Shown here: piece by piece, positions 1 to 4,934 of the stretch
Layout of the letters: every line of letters begins with the position of its first letter
How positions within the stretch are numbered: the first letter of the stretch is position 1
Assembly (NCBI GenBank): GCA_035552735.1
Contig: DASZKX010000238.1
Location: 1-5,051 of the forward strand
DNA from: VAZQ01 sp035552735
Lineage (GTDB): Bacteria > Pseudomonadota > Alphaproteobacteria > Rhizobiales > Xanthobacteraceae
Reading direction: 5' to 3'
Length of the DNA: 5,051 nt
The notes under the pieces: generated by a model
What the model was told of the DNA's origin: nothing
Databases searched by the model: none
Seen by the model: only the letters and a program-made list of their open reading frames with translations
Translations under genes and position numbers: made by a program

Positions 1-15
1 TCAAGCTGCAAGGAA

Positions 16-159
16 TCAGGCTTCGTGGTAATGCTCGTCATGGCGTGGTCTCCAGTCCGACGCGCTAACGCCGGATGATTCGAGGTTGATCACCCCGGAG
101 ACTACGCCACCCTCAATTCCTACCAACCCCGCGACGGGACCGTTGTTTGAGGCATTCAT
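16..159 (-). CDS. Doubtful small ORF downstream of the immunity gene
   Basis: A 47-codon ORF opens with ATG two bases after the TGA of the Imm21-like gene and ends with TGA. The product is rich in Gly, Val and Ser (GPVAGLVGIEGGVVSGVINL) and ends in a His/Asp-rich tail (HDEHYHEA). The frame stays open upstream to 225, inside the immunity gene in another frame. I recognise no family, signal peptide or membrane span. The only support is the tight spacing behind the immunity gene and a fairly high share of G/C in third codon positions. There is a GGTGA just before the start, but it is too close to be a convincing ribosome binding site. It may be a small third gene of the toxin locus, a remnant, or chance. 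Confidence 0.2.
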   Translation of the reverse strand: MNASNNGPVAGLVGIEGGVVSGVINLESSGVSASDWRPRHDEHYHEA

Positions 160-161
160 TG

Positions 162-698
162 TCACCGACCACGACACAAATTGAATTTGTGGAAGACCAC
201 CTCGGCGTCCGGAGTTTTTTGCCAATAGGTGAGAACTTCATAGATTCCCGGCAAGACATCAATCTCAAGACGGTCTCCAATGATTTCCAAGCCAGGGGAA
301 GCAGAGTCGAAAACAATCGCCTGGCTACAGGAAACCACGATTTCAAACTCTTTCGTAAAGCAATTTGGATTTTCCTCGGCGAACCTAACGTGATCCTCGA
401 GATTATCAATCTCATAATACGGCCGCACAGCGAAGAACCCTTTCGCGCTCTCTCTCACCAGAGCAAGACCTAGGTGGTCGCCCCAAAAGACGACCCCTGC
501 TCGATCATGAACTTGCAACGGAGCGATCCATCCCAGTATCTCGCATCCCCGATCATAGTCAGAGGGCCCCTCGAAAGGCATTCTATTTCGATGCGGATTC
601 GCAACCCCTCCTATATTGTCGATTCCGCCCCAATAGGGCAAAAGGTCTCGCTGCAGCAGCAGCAAAGGCCCGCCATTCGAGTCAATAAACTTCAGCAT
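162..698 (-). CDS. Imm21-like immunity protein
   Basis: A 178-residue soluble protein, probably cytoplasmic, that should bind and neutralise the toxin encoded just upstream. Its N-terminus matches the Imm21 pattern as I remember it: a [W/F]I-S-GGPLLLL stretch (here FIDSNGGPLLLL, residues 4-15), a nearby PYWGG, the SDYDRGCE motif at 46-53, then a hydrophobic GVVFWGDHLGLALV strand (68-81) where Imm21 proteins have a GD-PL turn. The C-terminus (about 143-173) is a typical beta-rich end, RLEIDVLPGIYEV followed by VVFHKFNL. The ATG at 698 is preceded by GAGGTG at 5 nt, a good ribosome binding site. The gene starts 55 bp after the toxin stop on the same strand, so the two are probably co-transcribed. 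Its GC content is far below that of the toxin body (40-45% in hand-counted blocks at 301-420). Family assignment is from motif memory; the immunity role follows from family and position. Confidence 0.85.
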   Translation of the reverse strand: MLKFIDSNGGPLLLLQRDLLPYWGGIDNIGGVANPHRNRMPFEGPSDYDRGCEILGWIAPLQVHDRAGVVFWGDHLGLALVRESAKGFFAVRPYYEIDNLEDHVRFAEENPNCFTKEFEIVVSCSQAIVFDSASPGLEIIGDRLEIDVLPGIYEVLTYWQKTPDAEVVFHKFNLCRGR

Positions 699-753
699 CT
701 CGTCACCTCAGCTAGAATTTATTTCAACGGCCCATAGGAACATGCGAAGAATT

Positions 754-2337
754 TCATTGAAATCCCAACAATTGCAAGATCTGGTTGACCAAAACTCCTT
801 GCCGACTGCTGCACGTCGCACAGTGCGGATAACCCTCAGCGGGTGCGCCAGGACGCGGATTGAGAGCCTTAGACAGTTGGTGATCCAAAATAGGATTCCC
901 ACTTGGCGTCCCAAAGTATTTTGTCCCACAAGTGTGACACCCGAACTTGGCACCGTTTGCATTGTTTTGTGCGCGCTCCGCGATCGTCCCACGTCCATAG
1001 GGACTTGATAGCGGCACGCCACCGTTTGGTGGTGCGTAGGGTCCAGGCCCCACTCTCCGGAAGAGTTCCTGGAGAAGGTCTGCCTTAGGATCACTTAAAG
1101 TTGCCGCCGAGTTTGCGGGGGAGGCACTTGGCCCCGGCTTCGGGGGCGAAGTTGGTTGTAGAAGCGACGGGCGTAGAGGCGGCCGTGGGGCTGACGCCCG
1201 CGGCGGCAGCGGGCGAGGAAAGAACGGCAGTGCGAGTGGAAGTGTCGGCAACGCCTTCGGCGAAGCCGCTAGTCCCTTATCGGTTAGCCCGCTGAGTACC
1301 GCTGGATCGAGCTTGCCGTGCTCCTTTTCCTCCTCCTCATCGCCGGCGACCAGAAAATAGTGTGGCCGCCGGTTCCCCTCGGCCGTGTCGCCCGCACCAA
1401 AGGCTTGGTCAGTCGGCGGTTGATCGGGAATAAGTCCCGTTGGGTCCGCGCGAGCCGGCAGGTAATTTCGGAGTAAGGCATACGAAAGGTTGCTCGCCTG
1501 AAACCCGCCCGTATCGGACGGCGGGAACGGTCCCGAATAGGGCGCGAGCGGCGTAGCCTGCGCGCTCGGGGGCAAGGGAAGGTTTGCCAGCGATCCGAGG
1601 AAGCCGCGCGAGCCGGAAAGCGACATTGGGTCTGGTGCCGCGGAGGCGGCTATCATTCTTGCGAAGCCGCCGAGCATGCCGTGCGCGGCACTTGGCGGCC
1701 CGAGATCGGATGGCGCAGGCGCCGCCGACATCCTTGCAATGCTGCCGAGCAAGCCGTAGGCGGGCAGCGAATAGTCGAGCGAGGCGGGTGCGGGGGATGG
1801 AGGTTGCCCGGGAGAGTTCAGAAAGAATGGAGGCGGCGTGACCCAGGCCGAGGCCGGGATGTTGTCGTGAGAGAGCGGATCGGGAGACAGGAAGATCGGC
1901 GGATGCCAGGCCATCGCGCCGGCGCGGCTCGCCGGGATGAGCGCCCAGTAGGCTGCGAGGGGATCCGGGCGCGGCGGCGCGGGTTGATTGGAAGGGCCGG
2001 GAGCGGCGGCGCTCGGCTGCGGGTTTGGGGCGGGCGGCGCTGGGTTCGGCGCTGCGGCCGGTGCCGGTACGTTCGCATTGTTGGGACTGCTCGGGTCGCC
2101 GGGAGAAGATGCGACACCTCCTGCATTCCCGGGGACGAACCAATCATCCGGAAAGCCGTCCTGCTCCAGTGCCGGTGTGGGAACAAACCAATCGTCGATG
2201 CCGTCCGAGCCGGCCGGATTTGTTGATCCTGCATTTGCAGGCGCGTTTGGTTGGACCAGGATGTGCGGCAGGCCGCGCGCCTGCCACCATTGCGAAGGAT
2301 CCGAGGGCACGAACGGGAAATCAGGATCAAATGGCAT
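754..2337 (-). CDS. Polymorphic toxin, Pro-rich body with C-terminal zinc-binding nuclease-like tip
   Basis: A 527-residue protein counted from the ATG at 2337. Residues 1-30 are hydrophobic/aromatic and Pro-rich. A DDWFVP motif occurs twice (48-53, 64-69). Residues 90-125 are a Pro/Ala linker, and 126-150 a more conserved-looking block (AAYWALIPASRAGAMAWHPP). Three imperfect repeats of the form G-[LMF]-L-G-x-[IFL]-A follow near 195, 220 and 245. An acidic DEEEEKE stretch lies at 333-339, and a second Pro-rich linker at 365-410. The tip (about 440-527) has C467-x2-C470, D485-H486-Q487, C506-x2-C509 and SRQG, which resembles a metal-binding treble-clef/HNH-type nuclease fold in bacterial toxins. 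I see no signal peptide, PAAR, VgrG, RHS or LXG domain, so the delivery route is unknown. An in-frame TTG at 2442 would add 35 residues, but these are encoded by the dispersed repeat and a terminator-like hairpin. The ATG has GGTGA at 5 nt. The Imm21-like gene follows. DNase or RNase activity is inferred. Confidence 0.82.
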   Translation of the reverse strand: MPFDPDFPFVPSDPSQWWQARGLPHILVQPNAPANAGSTNPAGSDGIDDWFVPTPALEQDGFPDDWFVPGNAGGVASSPGDPSSPNNANVPAPAAAPNPAPPAPNPQPSAAAPGPSNQPAPPRPDPLAAYWALIPASRAGAMAWHPPIFLSPDPLSHDNIPASAWVTPPPFFLNSPGQPPSPAPASLDYSLPAYGLLGSIARMSAAPAPSDLGPPSAAHGMLGGFARMIAASAAPDPMSLSGSRGFLGSLANLPLPPSAQATPLAPYSGPFPPSDTGGFQASNLSYALLRNYLPARADPTGLIPDQPPTDQAFGAGDTAEGNRRPHYFLVAGDEEEEKEHGKLDPAVLSGLTDKGLAASPKALPTLPLALPFFPRPLPPRASAPRPPLRPSLLQPTSPPKPGPSASPANSAATLSDPKADLLQELFRRVGPGPYAPPNGGVPLSSPYGRGTIAERAQNNANGAKFGCHTCGTKYFGTPSGNPILDHQLSKALNPRPGAPAEGYPHCATCSSRQGVLVNQILQLLGFQ

Positions 2338-2370
2338 GACGTTCACCGACTTGTGCTGAAAATGAAAAAG

Positions 2371-2387
2371 GCCCCCGGTTGGGGTGC
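2371..2387 (-). terminator. Weak terminator-like hairpin upstream of the toxin start
   Basis: Read on the minus strand, a short GC stem (GCACCCC against GGGGGC with a small AACC-type loop) is followed by five T residues (A-run at 2365-2369 on plus). It sits between the dispersed repeat and the toxin ATG at 2337, so it could stop read-through from the terminase side. The stem contains a mismatch, and its closeness to the toxin start (about 30 bp) leaves little room for a downstream promoter. It may therefore be fortuitous or act as a leader element. Confidence 0.35.
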
Positions 2388-2407
2388 TTCGGATCGCGAT
2401 CTGGGTG

Positions 2408-2531
2408 GGGTGGGTTAGCGCCGTCGATGATGGTTCAAACAAATGCGGCGCTGAGCGGCGCGTAACCCATCGCCTGAGTTTGTTGCGATGTGAGTCGGCG
2501 GGTTACGGCGCGAAGAGCGCCTAACCCACCC
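2408..2531. repeat. Palindromic dispersed repeat (REP/MITE-like) of Bradyrhizobium type
   Basis: The outer ends are inverted copies of GGGTGGGTTAG (2408-2418) and CTAACCCACCC (2521-2531). Inside are GTAACCC (2462-2468) and its inverse GGGTTAC (2500-2506). The right part forms a compact hairpin: GGGTTACGGCGC (2500-2511) against GCGCCTAACCC (2517-2527) with one bulged C and a GAAGA loop. CTACGG follows at 2531-2536. Elements with GTAGGGTGGGTTAG ends are scattered between genes of Bradyrhizobium and Rhodopseudomonas relatives as I recall. No transposase is present, so it is non-autonomous or an inert REP-type element. Its translation accounts for the spurious 5' extension of the toxin reading frame. 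Confidence 0.7.
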
Positions 2532-2550
2532 TACGGACCAGCGCCTAATG

Positions 2551-2578
2551 AAAAGCCCGGCGCGGTTTCTCGGCCGGG
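2551..2578 (-). terminator. Intrinsic terminator of the terminase operon
   Basis: On the minus strand a stem CCCGGC (2578-2573) pairs with GCCGGG (2561-2556). It is extended by an inner CG/CG pair around a short A-rich loop and followed by C and four T residues (A-run 2551-2554 on plus). It lies about 85 bp after the terminase stop, in the right orientation to end that transcript. It forms one end of the longer repeat shared with 4290-4360. Confidence 0.75.
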
Positions 2579-2618
2579 AGCGGTTCGTGAGTTTCAATTT
2601 CACGAATAGTCTGATTTG
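2551..2618. repeat. Direct repeat copy A: terminator plus palindromic box
   Basis: This copy matches 4290-4360 in the same orientation. The first 15 bases (AAAAGCCCGGCGCGG) are identical. The hairpin interior differs. A 24-base box at 2584-2607 matches 4325-4348 at 22 of 24 positions, and CTGATTTG (2611-2618) is identical to 4353-4360. Within the box TTCGTGA (2584-2590) and TCACGAA (2600-2606) form a perfect 7-bp inverted repeat around the 9-base centre GTTTCAATT. The two copies bracket the terminase gene pair. Confidence 0.8.
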
Positions 2619-2641
2619 CAGAATCGTTTCAATGAGGCGCG

Positions 2642-2662
2642 CTGCGCCCCTACTGCGCCCCT
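2642..2662. repeat. Short tandem duplication at the terminase stop codon
   Basis: CTGCGCCCCT occurs at 2642-2651 and again at 2653-2662 with one base between, an 11-base period. The second copy overlaps the first base of the TGA stop of the terminase gene (read on minus). It is probably a slippage duplication with no clear function. Confidence 0.5.
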
Positions 2663-3987
2663 CACACCACCCCGTGCTGCGGATAGTCGATGCGCCGGTG
2701 GAAGCCGCTGGTCCCGCTCTGGCGATCGAGCGTCATGGCGAGATAGCGGAAGGCATCGGCGGGATGCGAGCACCAGTCGTGCACCGGGTGCGGACGCAGC
2801 ACCGCGTGCTTGTCGTCGTGCTCGGCGCGGTAGAGCCGCAGCGCATCGAGGCCGCGCGCGCATTTTTTCGCTTCAAACCAGCAGCGCGGGATGATGAGAC
2901 GCACCGCGTTGATGCCGTCCTCGATGCGATGCTTGGGGGCGACCGTGATGCCCTTGAGGCCGAGCGCCGCCAGCACCTCGAGGCGGCTCTTGCCGGTGCC
3001 GAGCTCCTTGGCCTGCGCGTCGTGCGGCACGATGTGGCCCGCATAGGCATAGGGCTTGGCCATCAGCTCGCGCGCATAATGGCCGAGATCGACGCCGCTC
3101 GCCTCGTAATAGTCGATGATCCTGATCTCGCGGCCGACGATCTGGGCGAACCAGATCGCGGTGGCGTCGCGGATGCCGAGGTCCCAGGCGGTCCACACCA
3201 AAGCGGCCGGATCATACGGCACGCCGGCGATGCGGCCGTCCGCCTGCGCCTGCCGCATCAGCGCGCCGTAATAGGCGCCGACCACGGCGGCGTCGAAGGA
3301 GCATTCGAACTCCTGCGCATATTGCGCTTCCGACAGATCGCGCCGCGCCAGCATGAGCTCCTCCTGCGCGATGAGCCCGGTCTCGCTCGCCTTGAGCATC
3401 AGGGAGAACCAGCCGGGCTCGGTTTGGGCGCGCCGCCACAGCTCGAAGAAAGCGTTGCGGCCCTTGGGGGTGCCGATGAACACCGCCCAGCCCTGCCGGT
3501 CGGCGAGCGCCGGACGGATGATCTCGGACCAGACGCGCGGGTCCATGTCGGCGTATTCGTCGAGCACCACGCCGTCCAGATAGATGCCGCGCAGCGCGTC
3601 CGGATTGTCGGCGCCGAACAGCCGCACCTGCCCGCCATTGGGATAATCGACCCGCAGCTCGGTCTCGTGCACGCTCGCCCCGAAGGCGCGCGACGGCGCC
3701 ATGGCGGCGCGCAGATAGTCCCAGGCCACCTGCTTGGATTGGCGCAGGAACGGCGACAGATAGGCGAAGCGCGGACGCTCCTTCTTGCTCGTGACCGCGC
3801 CGCGCTGCAGATCGTGCACGCAGGCGACCGTCTTGCCGGCACGGCGATGGGCGACGATACAGGCGAAGCGCTCGTTGCGGGCGTGAAACGCGTGGAATTG
3901 CGGGCGCGCATTATAGTTGACGCGGAACGTGGAATTCGGCGGCTTCTCTTCCTCCACGTCGGTCGGCCGCGGGTCCGGCGGATGCAC
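2662..3987 (-). CDS. Phage terminase large subunit (TerL)
   Basis: The ATPase/nuclease motor that cuts concatemeric phage DNA and drives it into the procapsid. From a GTG at 3987 the protein is 441 residues, a normal TerL length. The N-terminal ATPase has a Walker A variant AHRRAGKT (46-53), Walker B GVVLDEYADM (139-148, catalytic E144) and the coupling motif IGTPKG (171-176). The C-terminal RNase H-like nuclease shows three acidic sites in expected order: D269 in AWDLGIRDATAIWF, D323 in VPHDAQ, and D411 in HDWCSHPADAF (D404 also possible). The GTG overlaps the stop of the upstream small gene as TAGTG and has GGAAGGG at 9 nt. An ATG at 4005 would add six residues but has no better binding site. 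The domains and motifs look intact. No portal gene follows; a terminator and a dispersed repeat come next, so the gene is either a prophage remnant or a retained orphan. Confidence 0.96.
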   Translation of the reverse strand: MHPPDPRPTDVEEEKPPNSTFRVNYNARPQFHAFHARNERFACIVAHRRAGKTVACVHDLQRGAVTSKKERPRFAYLSPFLRQSKQVAWDYLRAAMAPSRAFGASVHETELRVDYPNGGQVRLFGADNPDALRGIYLDGVVLDEYADMDPRVWSEIIRPALADRQGWAVFIGTPKGRNAFFELWRRAQTEPGWFSLMLKASETGLIAQEELMLARRDLSEAQYAQEFECSFDAAVVGAYYGALMRQAQADGRIAGVPYDPAALVWTAWDLGIRDATAIWFAQIVGREIRIIDYYEASGVDLGHYARELMAKPYAYAGHIVPHDAQAKELGTGKSRLEVLAALGLKGITVAPKHRIEDGINAVRLIIPRCWFEAKKCARGLDALRLYRAEHDDKHAVLRPHPVHDWCSHPADAFRYLAMTLDRQSGTSGFHRRIDYPQHGVV

Positions 3988-4265
3988 TACTGCTCGCCCT
4001 TCCATTCGAACAAGACTTTCTTGGGCTCCGCGGCGCCGGCGCCGGCGGGGCTGACCGCAGCCGTGGGCGCCTTGCCGTCGATGCGATCGAAGATTTCCCT
4101 GATGGCGGAAAGATCGCCGTCGATCGCCTTGCCGATGAGATTGTCGACGATGCGGCGCAGGTTCGGCACATCGGCGCCGGGCGCGGACTCTTCCAGCGCG
4201 GCCAACAGCGCGCGCGTGAACGGCTTGCCGCCGGTGGTGCGGGCAGGAGTGGTCATGGATTTCAT
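3987..4265 (-). CDS. Small terminase-associated protein (putative TerS-like)
   Basis: A 92-residue, probably cytoplasmic protein immediately upstream of the large terminase and translationally coupled to it by a TAGTG overlap. Residues 14-26 (KPFTRALLAALEE) and 35-66 (NLRRIVDNLIGKAIDGDLSAIREIFDRIDGKAP) look helical. The second block, ending in an IREIFDR-DGK signature, is typical of short proteins beside phage packaging genes in Proteobacteria, resembling the DUF5681-like group. An Ala/Gly/Pro linker (67-80) and a charged tail KKVLFEWKGEQ follow. A role as small terminase subunit, recognising DNA for TerL, is inferred from position; no helix-turn-helix is obvious. An alternative start is the ATG at 4256 (89 residues). 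Neither start has a strong ribosome binding site, although GGAT lies upstream of the second. Confidence 0.82.
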   Translation of the reverse strand: MKSMTTPARTTGGKPFTRALLAALEESAPGADVPNLRRIVDNLIGKAIDGDLSAIREIFDRIDGKAPTAAVSPAGAGAAEPKKVLFEWKGEQ

Positions 4266-4288
4266 CCGGCTGGTTGGTGTGGGGCAAC

Positions 4289-4320
4289 AAAAAGCCCGGC
4301 GCGGAGAATTCCGCCCGGGC
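4289..4320 (-). terminator. Strong intrinsic terminator upstream of the packaging genes
   Basis: Read on minus, GCCCGG-GCGGA pairs with TCCGC-(G)-CCGGGC: eleven base pairs, one bulge, loop ATTC, then five T residues (A-run 4289-4293 on plus). It faces transcripts arriving from the right and insulates the terminase genes from the membrane-protein side. Stem arms on plus are 4294-4305 and 4310-4320. With this in place the packaging genes need their own promoter between about 4266 and 4290, which I cannot identify, or only low read-through expression. Confidence 0.8.
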
Positions 4321-4360
4321 GTATTTCGCGAGTTTCAATTTCAGGAATTACGCTGATTTG
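4290..4360. repeat. Direct repeat copy B: terminator plus degenerate palindromic box
   Basis: This is the partner of 2551-2618, about 1.74 kb away in the same orientation. It shares AAAAGCCCGGCGCGG, the box at 4325-4348 (22 of 24 bases) and CTGATTTG (4353-4360). Here the palindrome is imperfect (TTCGCGA at 4325-4331 against TCAGGAA at 4341-4347), while the terminator stem is longer and better than in copy A. Confidence 0.8.
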
Positions 4361-4439
4361 GGTGGAGCGGTCAAGCGCATGCCACAACGCCAGCTCGGAG
4401 CCACTTTTGCTTTCACTCGCGGCGTGCCAGAATGCAGCC

Positions 4440-4562
4440 ATGCCGCGCGTCGATCGCTACGACATCATCGGGATGGCCCTGCTCGCCTTCGTGCTGGCGC
4501 TGTGGGTGCTGCATCTCGCGCTGCCCGCCCCGCCGCCGCCACCGGATATCATCGTGCCGTGA
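4440..4562 (+). CDS. Putative 40-residue single-span membrane protein
   Basis: The only plausible gene on the plus strand. It begins MPRVDRYDII, continues with a hydrophobic helix at about 9-28 (rich in Leu, Ala and Val) and ends in a Pro-run tail (PAPPPPPDIIVP). The charge pattern suggests a cytoplasmic N-terminus. I know no family. The ATG at 4440 is chosen because it directly precedes the helix; the frame is open further upstream from a GTG at 4362, but that part reads like noncoding sequence. No clear Shine-Dalgarno precedes the ATG, so translation may be weak or leaderless. It ends four bases before the convergent stop of the next gene. Confidence 0.45.
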   Translation: MPRVDRYDIIGMALLAFVLALWVLHLALPAPPPPPDIIVP

Positions 4563-4566
4563 TGAG

Positions 4567-4839
4567 CTACGCCTCACCCTCGGGCGGCTCGATCTTGTGC
4601 GGAGGCTCGTCGTAGCCTTTGCGGCTGCTGTAGAAGATGAGCGCCATCAGGCCGCCGCCGACCAGGATCGAAAGAAAGGCGCCGAACGCCAGCGATATCC
4701 AAGCCCAGGCCGGCACGTCGACGTCCACCAGCATCCATTGCCGGTAGGCGGCCCAGAGCGCGAGCCCGAGCAGCCCCATGAGGGCGGCGATGACCAGCCA
4801 TCGGTCGATCGGGAATGTCCGCTGCGGCGGAGAGAGCAT
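4567..4839 (-). CDS. Small two-span membrane protein of unknown function
   Basis: A 90-residue inner-membrane protein. After a short N-terminus (MLSPPQRTFPIDR) there are two hydrophobic segments, about 14-32 (WLVIAALMGLLGLALWAAY) and 47-70 (ending LMALIFY), separated by a loop with QWMLVDVDVPAW. The C-terminal tail is charged and Pro-rich (SSRKGYDEPPHKIEPPEGEA), probably cytoplasmic. The ATG at 4839 is preferred because GAGGTG (4846-4851 on plus as CACCTC) lies six bases upstream; an in-frame GTG at 4848 would overlap that site. It follows the cupin-like gene on the same strand by about 95 bp. Similar short hypothetical membrane proteins occur in Bradyrhizobium as I recall. No function can be assigned. 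Confidence 0.8.
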   Translation of the reverse strand: MLSPPQRTFPIDRWLVIAALMGLLGLALWAAYRQWMLVDVDVPAWAWISLAFGAFLSILVGGGLMALIFYSSRKGYDEPPHKIEPPEGEA

Positions 4840-4869
4840 CGCCCACACCTCGTTATGCCACCCACGTTA

Positions 4870-4897
4870 CATAAGGGCTTGGCGCCGCGGCGCAACA
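4870..4897 (-). promoter_or_regulatory. Possible promoter of the small membrane-protein gene
   Basis: On the minus strand TTGCGC is followed after 16 bases by TATGTA, a reasonable sigma-70-like arrangement, some 30 bp upstream of the gene's start. The spacer contains the perfect 12-bp palindrome GCGCCGCGGCGC (4882-4893), which could be an operator or merely GC-rich chance. This is pattern matching only. Confidence 0.28.
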
Positions 4898-4934
4898 TAC
4901 CGTGCTCGCGCATTCGTGAGCCCCTGCCCCGGCA

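Noticed and set aside
1409..2330. Long Arg/Pro/Ser-rich open frames on both strands within the toxin gene (up to 244 codons)
   Set aside because: They are off-frame readings of GC-rich, low-complexity toxin sequence and lack start signals or recognisable motifs.
4005..4338. Upstream extension of the terminase frame to 558 residues
   Set aside because: The extension overlaps the small terminase-associated gene in another frame and is Arg/His-rich nonsense; the GTG at 3987 with GGAAGGG and the stop-start overlap fits better.
2548..4356. 602-codon open frame on the plus strand opposite the terminase genes
   Set aside because: It is the antisense shadow of high-GC coding sequence. The translation is His/Arg/Ala/Gly-rich with no domain, while the minus strand encodes a clear terminase with ordered motifs.
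4274..4615. 113-codon plus-strand frame beginning in the terminator repeat
   Set aside because: It starts inside the terminator and covers the better-supported small membrane ORF in a different frame; the composition is that of chance GC-rich translation.
4882..4893. Palindrome GCGCCGCGGCGC as a defined operator
   Set aside because: A 12-bp GC-only palindrome is not remarkable in DNA of this composition; it is kept only as a note on the possible promoter.
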